Shown here one piece after another: positions 17,813 to 26,895 of a DNA stretch of 64,000 nucleotides; position 1 is the first letter of the stretch, and every line of letters starts with the position of its first letter. The notes beneath the pieces are model-generated. The model made no database searches. It was given only the letters and a program-made list of their open reading frames with translations, and was not told the origin of the DNA. A program made the position numbers and the translations under genes. Source of the stretch: Marinobacterium lutimaris (GTDB lineage Bacteria > Pseudomonadota > Gammaproteobacteria > Pseudomonadales > Balneatricaceae); contig NZ_FNVQ01000001.1 of NCBI RefSeq assembly GCF_900108065.1, forward strand, positions 620,001-684,000, written 5' to 3'.

Positions 17813-18120
17813 GCTTGAGCCTCCATCGCAGATGCCAGTTCGATCGCCTGTTCGATACGCAGTCGGATGACGCCGGGCGTGGCAGCAAAATCGTGAATGT
17901 CCATGCGCATGGCGGGCAGGGCGATGCGCGCCTCGATCTGCTCGATCACCTGACGCCAGCGGATCTCGCTGCCCGGTGTTGAGGTCTGGATATGGATCTC
18001 GGCCTGAGAGCCCTGAAGCGGCTCAACCATGACCTCGAGATCGCCGGAGCCCACATAGCCCACCAGCGCTGGCTGGATCCGGGCCGCCTGGGCGGGGCGG
18101 GTAAATTGCAGGGTTTCCAT
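17809..18120 (-). CDS. mdcC: Malonate decarboxylase acyl carrier protein (delta)
   Basis: A 103-residue carrier protein that holds the phosphoribosyl-dephospho-CoA arm. The start at ATG 18120 is supported by GGAGAACAACG upstream and by the family length; a longer in-frame extension would add arginine-rich, non-homologous sequence. The characteristic GYVGSGDLEVMVEP segment contains the serine modified by MdcG. The mdcB stop lies 14 bases upstream. Confidence 0.93.
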   Translation of the reverse strand: METLQFTRPAQAARIQPALVGYVGSGDLEVMVEPLQGSQAEIHIQTSTPGSEIRWRQVIEQIEARIALPAMRMDIHDFAATPGVIRLRIEQAIELASAMEAQA

Positions 18121-18134
18121 CGTTGTTCTCCTTC

Positions 18135-18998
18135 TTATTGGATGGCGTCGGCAAAGAGACGGTCTACCAGCAGCGTGGCGGCCAGCAGATCGGCGGCCCC
18201 GCCTGCGGAGGCGTTGAGGTGCAGCAAACGCGCTTCCAGCTGTGCCAGGGCGCGACGGCCGGCAAAGCTGCCGCAACCACCTGCTTCCAGCACCGCGGCG
18301 GCTCCCTGTTGCATCGCGTCCAGCCCGGCCAGACCCGCCCGTGACAGCACGCAGGTGTCGGTGAGCGCGGTCATGATCGACAGCAGGGCATTAAGCCGCG
18401 CCACCGATTCGACGTCGCCGTTGCTGCGGCTCTGGCGCAGGGTCGGCAGGCTCAGCTGGCGCAGGTGCGGGAAGCCCTGCTGCGCCTGTTCGCGGGCGCC
18501 TGGAAGGCGAAACTCACGAGCCACCCTCTCGCCGTTACTGGGTGCTTTGGCCCTGGGGGCCGCAGGATCATCCAGCCGTGCCAGCTGAGCGGTGCGATCA
18601 AACAGATCGGCTTCGCAGTCGCTGGCCGTGGCTGCGGCGGTAACCAGCAGTCCCAGGGCCCAGATAGCGCCGCGGTGGGTGTTGATACCGCCGGTCACGC
18701 TGAGCATCTCCGCTTCCGCTTCGCGACCGAGCTGGCCGATGCTCTGGCGCAGTTCGAAATCGCACTCCAGCGTCAGTGCGGCTTTCGCCATCCGGGTGAA
18801 CCAGGGCTCCAGGCAGCGGGCGGAGCTGAGCATCAGCGCCAGGTTCATATCGCTGTGGGCACCGTCGCCACGGCTATCCACCAGTGCGGGTTTGGGGCTT
18901 AGTCGTGCTTCCTGCTCCAGTGCCCAGGTCGCCATCTCGCCGAGATAGGCAGCCTGAGATTCGAGAGCGTCGCTATAGCGCTTCTCTGTCAGCATCAT
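18135..18998 (-). CDS. mdcB: Triphosphoribosyl-dephospho-CoA synthase
   Basis: A 287-residue CitG/MdcB-family enzyme that joins ATP and dephospho-CoA into the prosthetic-group precursor. Family motifs include KPALVDSRGDGAHSDM near residue 37, TGGINTHRGAIWALGLL in the middle and the HLNASAGGAADLLAATLLVD tail. It lies three bases after mdcA. Confidence 0.94.
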   Translation of the reverse strand: MMLTEKRYSDALESQAAYLGEMATWALEQEARLSPKPALVDSRGDGAHSDMNLALMLSSARCLEPWFTRMAKAALTLECDFELRQSIGQLGREAEAEMLSVTGGINTHRGAIWALGLLVTAAATASDCEADLFDRTAQLARLDDPAAPRAKAPSNGERVAREFRLPGAREQAQQGFPHLRQLSLPTLRQSRSNGDVESVARLNALLSIMTALTDTCVLSRAGLAGLDAMQQGAAAVLEAGGCGSFAGRRALAQLEARLLHLNASAGGAADLLAATLLVDRLFADAIQ

Positions 18999-19001
18999 GG
19001 C

Positions 19002-20663
19002 TTACCAGCTCCTGAATTTGGCGGGCGGCTCGTAGAGTCCGCCGGACCAGCGTTCCAGTTCACCGATGCTGCGGGCGGCCAGCAGGTCGCGGCTGGCATC
19101 GCTGCGGCGGATACCCAGATCTTCCGGGTAGGCCACCAGCCCTTCAGCACGCAGTTGCGCAGTTACGGCCGGATCGCGTTTCAGGCCGATCGGCGTGACA
19201 CCGGCGACGGCGGCGATCATGGCGCGACGCTGCTCCAGTGATTGGGCCTTGTAGAGATAGGCGATCCCTTCTTCGGTGAGCACGTGGGTAACATCGCTGG
19301 CGTAGATCATCACCGGAGCCAGCGGCATCTGGTAATCGCGGGCCATGGCCAGGGCGTCAAGTTCTTCAACCAGGGTCGGTTTGGCGCTGTCCTGGAAGGT
19401 TTCCACCATCTGCACCACCAGCTTGCGGCCCTTGCTGAGCAGGTGGTCGTCCGGCTTCATATCGAGCCAGGCCGGTGATGAGTGGCGACGGCCACCGCAG
19501 TCATGGCCCATATTCGGTGCGCCACCAAAACCGGCCAGGCGGCCGCGGGTAACGGTGGAGGAGTTGCCATCGCCATCCACCTGCAGGGTGGAGCCGATAA
19601 ACATATCGACCGCGTACTGGCCGGCCAGCTGGCAGAAGGCGCGGTTGGAGCGCAGTGAGCCGTCCTTACCGGTAAAGAACACATCCGGGCGCGCCGCCAC
19701 GTAGTTCTCCATCCCCAGCTCGGTGCCGAAGCAGTGCACGCTCTCAACCCAGCCGCTCTCGATGGCGGGGATCAGTGTGGGATGCGGGTTCAGCGCCCAG
19801 TGGCGGCAGATCTTGCCTTTAAGGCCAAGCGATTCGCCGTAGGTGGGCAGCAGCAGCTCGATGGCAGCGGTATTAAAGCCGATACCGTGGTTAAGCGACT
19901 GCACCTGGTGACGTTCATAGATGCCGCGGATCGCCATCATCCCCATCAGCACATGCACGTCGGTGATCAGGCGCGGATCGCGGGTAAACAGTGGCTCGAT
20001 AAAGAACGGCTGGTCAGCCTCGACGATGTAATCCACCCAGGAAGCGGGGATATCGACGCGGGGCAGGTCGGAGACGTCATCGACAATCTCATTGACCTGG
20101 AACACCACGATACCGTCACGGAACGCGGCGGCCTCCGCCAGCGCCGGGGTGTCTTCTGTGCTGGGGCCGGTGTAGATGTTGCCTTCTCGGTCCGCCTTGA
20201 AACCTGCCAGCAGGGCAACACGGGGATTAAGGTCAACGAACAGGCGGGCGTAGAGCTCGATATAAGTGTGAATCGCGCCGACCTCGAGCAGACCATCTTC
20301 CATCAGCTGACCGATACGCAGGCTCTGCGGGCCGGAGAAAGAGAAGTCCAGTTTGCGGGCGACGCCGTTTTCGAACAGGTCCAGGTGCTCGGGACGGCCG
20401 ACGCTGGGCATCACCATGTGCAGGTTGTTGATCACATCCGGGTTCAGGGCGCCCAGAGAGCGGGAGAGAAAATCCGCCTGTTTCTGGTTGTTGCCTTCGA
20501 GAACCACCTTGTCGCCTGATCTCAGCAGCCGCTCAAGTGCGGCTTGAATGGAATCGGTGGGGATGATGGGACCGTCGGCTATGCCTTCGAGGCTGGCCAT
20601 GCGGCGCTGCTTGTCCTGGCGGCGGCTCTGCCAGTTGATCGAGGGTTCCGCGGGAGCGTTCAT
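19002..20663 (-). CDS. mdcA: Malonate decarboxylase subunit alpha
   Basis: A 553-residue acetyl-S-ACP:malonate ACP transferase, the CoA-transferase-like subunit that loads malonate. It is the first gene of the operon, with GAGGAT about 6 bases before ATG 20663. Conserved stretches include SGDKVVLEGNNQKQADFLSR near the N-terminus, LNHGIGFNTAAIELLLPTYG and GFGGAPNMGHDCGGRRHSSP. It is divergent from mdcR with 147 bases between start codons. Confidence 0.95.
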   Translation of the reverse strand: MNAPAEPSINWQSRRQDKQRRMASLEGIADGPIIPTDSIQAALERLLRSGDKVVLEGNNQKQADFLSRSLGALNPDVINNLHMVMPSVGRPEHLDLFENGVARKLDFSFSGPQSLRIGQLMEDGLLEVGAIHTYIELYARLFVDLNPRVALLAGFKADREGNIYTGPSTEDTPALAEAAAFRDGIVVFQVNEIVDDVSDLPRVDIPASWVDYIVEADQPFFIEPLFTRDPRLITDVHVLMGMMAIRGIYERHQVQSLNHGIGFNTAAIELLLPTYGESLGLKGKICRHWALNPHPTLIPAIESGWVESVHCFGTELGMENYVAARPDVFFTGKDGSLRSNRAFCQLAGQYAVDMFIGSTLQVDGDGNSSTVTRGRLAGFGGAPNMGHDCGGRRHSSPAWLDMKPDDHLLSKGRKLVVQMVETFQDSAKPTLVEELDALAMARDYQMPLAPVMIYASDVTHVLTEEGIAYLYKAQSLEQRRAMIAAVAGVTPIGLKRDPAVTAQLRAEGLVAYPEDLGIRRSDASRDLLAARSIGELERWSGGLYEPPAKFRSW

Positions 20664-20725
20664 GGGATATCCTCAGCTTGTGTTGTTATTGTTGTTACCC
20701 ACCATAAAAGCCCCTCAAGCGACCA

Positions 20726-20766
20726 TCAATTAAGTCCATTGACGGACCATTACTCTGAGGGTAATG
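20726..20766. promoter_or_regulatory. Two LysR-type inverted repeats in the mdcA-mdcR gap
   Basis: Two inverted repeats with the same 7-base spacing lie 23 bases apart, centre to centre: TCAAT-N7-ATTGA (20726-20742) and CATTAC-N7-GTAATG (20748-20766). This matches the recognition-site plus activation-site layout of LysR regulators. A further TGGGC-N6-GCCCA (20774-20789) lies near mdcR. They are the likely binding sites through which MdcR controls mdcA and itself. Confidence 0.7.
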
Positions 20767-20810
20767 ATTGTGATGGGCCTACAAGCCCAGCCAATAAGAA
20801 GGATAAGAAC

Positions 20811-21719
20811 GTGCTTGATGACACCTTTACGCTGAAGAAACTTGAGATATTTCTGGCCTTTATGAAGGCCGGAACCCTGGCCGATACGGCGGAAAATCTG
20901 GGCATGAGCACCGTCAGTGTGCACCGTGCCATTCACTCGCTGGAGGAGAGCCTCAAGTGCTCCCTGTTCCGTCAGGAGGGGCGACTGCTGGTGCCATTAC
21001 CGAGTGCGCTGGTGCTTGAGGAAAGGGTACAGAGCATCGTTGCGTCGCTGGATGATGCGGTCAAAGTGACCCGCGAAACGGCGGGCATCTACTCCAATAA
21101 GTTCAAGCTCGGCGCGCTCTATTCGCTGACGTTGAACACTGTGCCGCGACTGATCGCCGGGATGAAACTACGCAAGGGCGATCTCAATATCGAACTGACC
21201 CTGGACTCCAACGAGGTGCTGTTTCGCAAACTCAAATCCGTTGAGCTGGATGCGGCGCTGGTCGCTCTGGAGTCTGGTTTTCGAGACGACGACTTTACCT
21301 GTCTGCCGCTGTTCAATGATGAGGTGCTGCTGGCGGTGCCTGCCGATTCCGACCTGAGCGACGCCGAGCCGCTGGATCTGTCGGAGTTTCGCGAGCAGAC
21401 CTTCGTTACCTTGAAGAAAGGCTTCGCCACTTCTCGGGACAGTTATCGCGCGTTTGAGCGGGCGGGGTTTGAGCCCAACGTGGTGATGGAGGTGAGCGAT
21501 ATTTTCTCGTTGATCAGCATGGTCAGTGCTGGTGTCGGCTATGCGCTGCTGCCACGTCGTGTTGAAGCGGTGTTCGAGAACAAGATCCGCCTGCTGCCAC
21601 TGAAGGGGATGGAGGATATCCGCCAGAGCATCTCCATGGTTTGCCTGGCTAACCGTGAGCGTGACCCGCGTATACTCTCCTGCATCGCGGAGTGCCGGGC
21701 CTATTCAAGAGAGCTCTGA
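20811..21719 (+). CDS. mdcR: LysR-family regulator of malonate decarboxylase
   Basis: A 302-residue LysR-type activator. GTG 20811, with AGAAGGA 7 bases upstream, gives the expected N-terminus; the frame is open much further upstream, but that part overlaps mdcA. The helix-turn-helix is in AGTLADTAENLGMSTVSVHR, followed by the linker helix and a substrate-binding-protein-like effector domain. Divergence from mdcA and the operator pair between them support its role in malonate-dependent induction. Confidence 0.92.
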   Translation: MLDDTFTLKKLEIFLAFMKAGTLADTAENLGMSTVSVHRAIHSLEESLKCSLFRQEGRLLVPLPSALVLEERVQSIVASLDDAVKVTRETAGIYSNKFKLGALYSLTLNTVPRLIAGMKLRKGDLNIELTLDSNEVLFRKLKSVELDAALVALESGFRDDDFTCLPLFNDEVLLAVPADSDLSDAEPLDLSEFREQTFVTLKKGFATSRDSYRAFERAGFEPNVVMEVSDIFSLISMVSAGVGYALLPRRVEAVFENKIRLLPLKGMEDIRQSISMVCLANRERDPRILSCIAECRAYSREL

Positions 21720-21772
21720 GGTGCTGCTGGGGCGCTGCAGCGGGGGCTGATGAGTTGCTGTAAGGGCTTGTT

Positions 21773-22513
21773 TCAGGCTGTTGCAAAGCGCCGTTCCAGC
21801 TTCACAAACAACCCATCCAGCAGCATCGCCATCAGTGCCACGATCAGGCCGCCGTGCAGCACGAACGCAAGGTTGTCGGTGAGGATGCCGGCGATGATCA
21901 CTTCACCCAGCCCCTTGGCCGCCACCGTTGAACCGATGGTGGCGGTGCCGATACTGATGATCACCGACAGGCGGATACCGGTGATGATCAGTGGCAGTGC
22001 CAGCGGCAGCTCTACCTGCCAGAAACGCTGCAGCGGCGACATACCCAGCCCGCGAGCCGCATCCTTGACGGTGGTCGGAACCGAGCCTAAACCGGCGAGC
22101 GTATTCTCGAAGATCGGTAACAGGCCATAAAGGAACAGGGCGATCAGCGTAGGCCAGGAGCCAAAACCCACCGCGGGCACCGCCAGGGCAAGCACGGCGA
22201 CCGGTGGCAGGGTCTGGCCCAGGTTCGCCAGTGAGCGTGCCAGCGGCAGAAAATCCGCGCCGGCGGGTCGGCTGACAAAGAGGGCGGCCAGAATGGCGAT
22301 CACTGCGGCGGTGGAGATGGCGATCAGCACCAGCAGCAGGTGCCAGCCCACCAGATCGATAAAGCTGTTGCGGGCGTAGATCGCCGGGGCGTTTTCCGGG
22401 GCCAACGGACGCAGCAGCGGCTCCAGGCTGTCGGCGCCCAGCGTCAGGTAGAGCAGCAGGCAGAGAATCACCAGGCTGCCGCCCCAGTTACGTAACTGCT
22501 GTTGAAACTTCAT
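21773..22513 (-). CDS. yehW: ABC transporter permease, YehW-like
   Basis: A 246-residue inner-membrane permease with about six segments, of the OpuB/YehW quaternary-amine type. The permease coupling loop is visible in KDAARGLGMSPLQRFWQVEL (EAA-type loop). It is the last gene of a four-gene operon whose order (binding protein, large permease, ATPase, small permease) equals E. coli yehZYXW. Its start overlaps the ATPase gene by four bases. Confidence 0.9.
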   Translation of the reverse strand: MKFQQQLRNWGGSLVILCLLLYLTLGADSLEPLLRPLAPENAPAIYARNSFIDLVGWHLLLVLIAISTAAVIAILAALFVSRPAGADFLPLARSLANLGQTLPPVAVLALAVPAVGFGSWPTLIALFLYGLLPIFENTLAGLGSVPTTVKDAARGLGMSPLQRFWQVELPLALPLIITGIRLSVIISIGTATIGSTVAAKGLGEVIIAGILTDNLAFVLHGGLIVALMAMLLDGLFVKLERRFATA

Positions 22514-23463
22514 TCCGGTCTCTGCCCCAGGCTGAGCAGGCGTTCCATGCTGATCGCGCCGCAGGTATCGCCATTTTCACCGGTGACGCGCAGTACCGGG
22601 CTCTGCTGCCAGATCTGTCGGGCCAGGGCATCGCGCAGTGTTGCGCTTGCTTCAATGCTGGGGGTTGCCGCATTCAGTTCAAAACACTCCGCGGGTTCCA
22701 TCAGATCGCTAATGCTGCGCAGCGAAAGCAGGCGCAGCGCCCGCTCTTCGCCACCCACCAGGTTGCTGACAAAACCTTCCCGCGGATTGCGCAGCAGCTC
22801 CTCCGGTGTGGCCTGCTGCAGCAGTTTGCCTCCGTCCATCACCGCGATGCGGTCGGCCAGTCGGATTGCTTCCTCGATATCGTGGGTGACCAGGATAATC
22901 GTGATCCCCAGCAGCTTCTGGATCTGTTTCAGCTCCAGCTGCAGACGTTCGCGGGTGAGCGGATCGAGAGCGCCAAAGGGCTCATCCATCAACATCAGAT
23001 CCGGCTTGGCGGCCAGAGCGCGGGCCACGCCGATCCGCTGCTGTTCGCCGCCGGAGAGTCGGCTGGGCTTGCGGTGGGCGAAGCTGTCGAAATCCATCTT
23101 CAGCAGGTCGAGAAGCTCATGCACGCGGGCGTCGATCTGTTCGCTGCTCCAGCCCAGTAGCCGCGGCACGGTGGCGATGTTTTCGTAGACGCTGCGGTGG
23201 GGGAAGAGGCCCACGCCCTGGATCGCATAGCCGATCTTGCGGCGCAGCTGTTCCGGCGGCTGGTTGCGGATATCCTCGCCATCGATCAGTACGGTACCGC
23301 TGCTCGGCTCGATCAGCCGGTTGATCATCTTCAGCGTGGTGGACTTGCCGCAGCCGGAGGTACCGATCAGCGCGCAGATCTCGCCGGTCTCAACTTTGAG
23401 ATTGAGATTGTCCACCGCTTTATGGTCGCCGAAGCTGCGTGTGAGGTTGTTAAGCTCGATCAT
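22510..23463 (-). CDS. yehX: ABC transporter ATP-binding protein, YehX-like
   Basis: A 317-residue ATPase with Walker A GTSGCGKST (near residue 34), signature LSGGEQQRIGVARALA, Walker B LMLMDEPFGALDP and the H-loop VTHDIEEAI. The C-terminal part (from about 235) resembles a CBS-domain region as in osmoprotectant transporters, where it can sense ionic strength. It overlaps both permease genes by four bases. Confidence 0.93.
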   Translation of the reverse strand: MIELNNLTRSFGDHKAVDNLNLKVETGEICALIGTSGCGKSTTLKMINRLIEPSSGTVLIDGEDIRNQPPEQLRRKIGYAIQGVGLFPHRSVYENIATVPRLLGWSSEQIDARVHELLDLLKMDFDSFAHRKPSRLSGGEQQRIGVARALAAKPDLMLMDEPFGALDPLTRERLQLELKQIQKLLGITIILVTHDIEEAIRLADRIAVMDGGKLLQQATPEELLRNPREGFVSNLVGGEERALRLLSLRSISDLMEPAECFELNAATPSIEASATLRDALARQIWQQSPVLRVTGENGDTCGAISMERLLSLGQRPE

Positions 23464-24617
23464 CGGGTCTCTCTTTGCGTCAGCGCAATCAGGGTGTCGA
23501 TCGCCATGGCCGCGATAAACGCCAGCAGGATGGTAGGCAGGGTGCCCAGCAGCACCAGATCCGTTGCGGTCTGCCCCAGTCCCTGGAAAATGTAGGTGCC
23601 GTAACCGCCGCCGCCGATCAGCCCGGCCACGGCAACCAGGCCGATATTCATCGTCAGTACGATACGCAGGCCCGACAGCATCACCGGCAGCGCCAGTGGC
23701 AGCTCCACCTGCCAGAGCCGCTGGCGCCGGCTCATACCCATCCCTTTGGCGGCCTGCAATACGGCCGGGTCCAAGCCATCGAAACCGGCGGCGGTATTGC
23801 TGACAATCGGCAGCAGCGAATAGAGAAACAGTGCCAGCAGCGCAGGCGCGGCGCCTATGCCACGGATACCGAACTCCGACAGTAGCGGGAAGGATGTAGC
23901 CAGCAGGCTCAGCGGAATCATTAGCAGGCCAAACATCGCCAGGCTCGGAATCGTCTGCAACAGGCTGAGTACCGGCAGTATGGCGGCCCTTACGCGGGGT
24001 GAACGATGGCAGCGAATACCGAGCGGCACGCCGATCAACAGTGCCGGCAGGATGCTGCCCGCCACCAATACCAGGTGGCGTCCTCCCTGTTGCCAGAACC
24101 GCTCCTGGTTGTGGTACTCCAGCATCAGTGAGATCTGATCCCAGAGCCCGCTGGCGAGCAGGGCAAAGATCGCGCCCAGATAGATAGCAACCAGGGCAAG
24201 GCGTGGTAACGGCGCCATCTTCAGCTTGATCAGCGCATCGGTCATCAGCAGCCCCAGCAGCAGAAGCAGCGTCCAGAAGCCGCTGCCCAGCGAGACCCGG
24301 GCAAAGGGGGGCTGGTCTTCCAGCAGCAGTGTTGTGGAGTTACCCAACGCGATGATCAGCAACAGCAGCGCTGCAGCGCTAATCATCAGCCTTGGCCAAA
24401 GCCAGCGGGAGAAAGTGGCGCTGAGTAGGGCGAGAAGGAACAGGGGCAGGAATATCAGGAAGCTGTTCTGCTGCCAGAGCTGGCTCAGCGCTACACCCTG
24501 GCCGGGCAGAATCCGGTTGGGCTGCAGGTTAACCAGCGGCAGCAGCACCAGCGCCAGGGCGCTGGCCAGTGAAAGAGTCAGGCCGAGTCTGTCGACCCGG
24601 CGAAGTACAGAAAGCAC
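23460..24617 (-). CDS. yehY: ABC transporter permease, YehY-like
   Basis: A 385-residue permease. An N-terminal extension with several hydrophobic segments precedes the OpuB-type permease domain, which carries QAAKGMGMSRRQRLWQVELP (coupling loop). The extended N-terminus is typical of YehY rather than of shorter OpuC permeases. It overlaps the binding-protein gene by one base. Confidence 0.9.
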   Translation of the reverse strand: MLSVLRRVDRLGLTLSLASALALVLLPLVNLQPNRILPGQGVALSQLWQQNSFLIFLPLFLLALLSATFSRWLWPRLMISAAALLLLIIALGNSTTLLLEDQPPFARVSLGSGFWTLLLLLGLLMTDALIKLKMAPLPRLALVAIYLGAIFALLASGLWDQISLMLEYHNQERFWQQGGRHLVLVAGSILPALLIGVPLGIRCHRSPRVRAAILPVLSLLQTIPSLAMFGLLMIPLSLLATSFPLLSEFGIRGIGAAPALLALFLYSLLPIVSNTAAGFDGLDPAVLQAAKGMGMSRRQRLWQVELPLALPVMLSGLRIVLTMNIGLVAVAGLIGGGGYGTYIFQGLGQTATDLVLLGTLPTILLAFIAAMAIDTLIALTQRETR

Positions 24618-25519
24618 TAGTTGCTCAGTCCAAGTTCCTCAAGATAACTGGCGGCCACATCGCTGGCGTTTTCGCCGCCGATGGCGATGCGTGCATTAAG
24701 CGACTGCAGGGTTTCCAGATCGAAGGATTCGAATACCGGGGCCAGTAGGTCTTCTATTTCTGGATGGCTGTTAAGCACCTCTTGCCGGATGATCGGGGCG
24801 GGGGCATAAACCGGCTGCACACCCTTGTCGTCGGTCATCACCACCAGGCCAACGGCGGAGATAGCGCCATCGGTGCCGTACACCATCGCTGCATTGGTAC
24901 CATCGGTTTGCAGCGCGGCTGCTTTGATGGTGGCAGCGGTGTTACCGCCGGAGAGCACCAGCAACTGGGAGTCGTTCAGGGTAAAGCCGTAGGTTTCCTG
25001 GAAGGCAGGCAGTACCGCCGGGCTGGAGACAAACTCGGAAGAGGCCGCCAGTTTAATCTCGCCGCCGTCACTGACGTAGCGGCCGAAGTCGCTCATGCTG
25101 GTCAGTTCACCCTGGTCGGCAATCTCCTGACGGACCGCGATCGCCCAGGTGTTGTTGGCGTTCGCCGGTGTTAGCCAGACGATCTTGTTGGCCTCGTAAT
25201 CCAGCTGCTTGGCCTTTTCATAGCCCTCTTCAAACGACTTCCAGGCCGGATCTTCCGCCTGGTTGAAGAAGAATGCCGCGTTGCCGGTGTATTCCGGGTA
25301 GATATCGATTTCGCCAGAGGTGATCGCCTTGCGCACGATGGGGGTGCCGCCAAGCTGAACGCGGTTTTCAACATCCAGCCCCGCATTGTCCAGGCGCTGG
25401 TAGATCAGGTTGCCCAACAGGCTACCTTCGGTATCGATCTTGGACGAAACAACTATGCTCTCGGCCTGGGCCGATACACAAAGGAACAACCCCAGCAGTG
25501 GGATCAGGTAGCGCGTCAT
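24617..25519 (-). CDS. osmF: Glycine-betaine-type substrate-binding protein, OsmF/YehZ-like
   Basis: A 300-residue periplasmic protein with a Sec signal (MTRYLIPLLGLFLCVSAQA) followed by the OsmF fold: KIDTEGSLLGNLIYQRL, GEIDIYPEYTGNAAFF and GGNTAATIKAAALQTDGTNA. E. coli YehZ is a low-affinity betaine receptor, so high-affinity uptake should not be assumed. It is the first gene of the operon. Confidence 0.9.
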   Translation of the reverse strand: MTRYLIPLLGLFLCVSAQAESIVVSSKIDTEGSLLGNLIYQRLDNAGLDVENRVQLGGTPIVRKAITSGEIDIYPEYTGNAAFFFNQAEDPAWKSFEEGYEKAKQLDYEANKIVWLTPANANNTWAIAVRQEIADQGELTSMSDFGRYVSDGGEIKLAASSEFVSSPAVLPAFQETYGFTLNDSQLLVLSGGNTAATIKAAALQTDGTNAAMVYGTDGAISAVGLVVMTDDKGVQPVYAPAPIIRQEVLNSHPEIEDLLAPVFESFDLETLQSLNARIAIGGENASDVAASYLEELGLSN

Positions 25520-25633
25520 ATTCCAATCTCCCTGTCACTTTCTTATGAAACCGTGGATTTGGAGCCCCAGAGTGGGCAGGACTGCATCGAGACCTGATTG
25601 AGACTAACACAAGCTTTTGATTTTTGCGGCCTG

Positions 25634-25703
25634 GGCGCTCCGCGAGCGCCGCCTTAAGGCACTGTTTCTCTTCATTGCTGAAGGGGCGCTTTGCCGGCGC
25701 CCC
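25634..25703. other. Two GC-rich hairpins between osmF and the NMO gene
   Basis: GGCGCTC-CGC-GAGCGCC (25634-25650) and GGGGCGC-N7-GCGCCCC (25683-25703) are perfect inverted repeats. The second lies 38 bases past the nitronate monooxygenase stop on the minus strand and may end that transcript, although no T run follows. The first lies 115 bases upstream of osmF. Confidence 0.5.
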
Positions 25704-25740
25704 TCAGGAAAGTAGCTCCAGGAAAAGCAGATCAGAGAGG

Positions 25741-26799
25741 TTAAAGCGATAGCTCCCGCAGCAATGTCGCAATCAGCTGTGCAGCGGATAATTCGCGTAC
25801 CATCGGCGCACTCTGGCCTGCCCAGTGCGCTGCGAACTCGGAGCTCCCAAGCTTGCTTGCCGCCGCATTGAGCTGTTTAGCCGCATCATAAGCGATGGGG
25901 TAGGCGGGTGGTTCGATACCTGCAGCGCTCTCGGCATACTCGATAAACCGGTTGCGGATACCACGGGCCGGTCGTCCAGAAAGGGTTGAGGTCAGTGTGG
26001 TTACCGCGGCACGCTCGCTCTTCAGAGCGGCTCGGTAGCCCTGGTTCGCCGCCGACTCGGGACACAAAATGAAAGCGGTGCCGAGCTGGGCCGCCGCTGC
26101 GCCAAGATCCATGGCGGCCTTGATCCCTTGGCCGTCAACGATGCCACCGGCTGCGATAATGGGTAGCTCCAAGTTTTGTACGAGCAGACTGACGAGTGCG
26201 GTGGTGCTCAGCTGTTCATCCACGACATCTGGGTCGAACATGCCACGATGCCCGCCTGCCTCTATGCCCTGGGCGACAATTGCATCAATACCCCGGTCCT
26301 GAATCTGCCTCCCTTCCTCAAGGTTAGTGGCGGTTGCCAGCGTATAGATACCGGCTTCCTTCAGCCGGTTTATCCACTCCAAAGGCGGTAATCCAAAATG
26401 AAAGCTGACCACGGCTGGCCGCGTATCGAGAAGCATCGAAAACAGTTCCTCATCGTCGAGGAAGCTTTTGTAGATTTCGTCGAGTGAAGTTGGCAGCTCC
26501 GCTGCGCATTCCAGGAACAGAGGTTTCAGATGTTCGATCCAGGCGGCTTCCAGTGTCGGATCGCGTAATGCCGGTTGGTGGCAGAAGACGTTGACGTTGA
26601 AGGGGCCAGAGGTCAAAGCGCGAGTCTGTTCAATCATCTCTCGGGCCTGTGGCAGGGTGCTTGCGCCAATGCCCAATGATCCCAGGCCTCCCGCATTCGA
26701 TACTGCAGCAGCCAGTTCCGGTGTTGCAACGCCAGCCATGGGTGCCTGAATGATGGGATGAATACCCAGCCGGGCTGTAAGCGGATTTGAAGGACTCAT
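25741..26799 (-). CDS. Nitronate monooxygenase
   Basis: A 352-residue FMN-dependent nitronate monooxygenase/2-nitropropane-dioxygenase-like TIM barrel. Family segments are IIQAPMAGVATPELAAAVSN, GGLGSLGIGASTLPQA, AIVAQGIEAGGHRG (catalytic histidine), PIIAAGGIVDGQG and ALGAAAAQLGTAF-like GAAAAQLGTAFILCPES. It detoxifies alkyl nitronates such as propionate-3-nitronate to aldehydes with nitrite or nitrate. Divergent from a LysR gene that probably controls it. Confidence 0.92.
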   Translation of the reverse strand: MSPSNPLTARLGIHPIIQAPMAGVATPELAAAVSNAGGLGSLGIGASTLPQAREMIEQTRALTSGPFNVNVFCHQPALRDPTLEAAWIEHLKPLFLECAAELPTSLDEIYKSFLDDEELFSMLLDTRPAVVSFHFGLPPLEWINRLKEAGIYTLATATNLEEGRQIQDRGIDAIVAQGIEAGGHRGMFDPDVVDEQLSTTALVSLLVQNLELPIIAAGGIVDGQGIKAAMDLGAAAAQLGTAFILCPESAANQGYRAALKSERAAVTTLTSTLSGRPARGIRNRFIEYAESAAGIEPPAYPIAYDAAKQLNAAASKLGSSEFAAHWAGQSAPMVRELSAAQLIATLLRELSL

Positions 26800-26809
26800 T
26801 TCAGATTAC

Positions 26810-26863
26810 TCCATCGATGGATCTGAGAAGGATTGGGTACAAATATTCTCAAAATGAGAATAT
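26810..26863. promoter_or_regulatory. LysR operator palindromes in the NMO-lysR gap
   Basis: ATATTCTCA-AAA-TGAGAATAT (26843-26863) is a perfect 21-base palindrome containing the T-N11-A core of LysR sites. A second perfect palindrome, TCCATCGATGGA (26810-26821), lies next to the nitronate monooxygenase start. Both sit in the 96-base gap between the divergent genes. Confidence 0.75.
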
Positions 26864-26895
26864 GGTAAAAATATTATTATCAAAAGGGGAATAAA

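Noticed and set aside
19734-20519. A 261-residue plus-strand frame opposite mdcA
   Set aside because: Antisense to a conserved gene in a packed operon; composition is histidine- and glutamine-rich shadow sequence.
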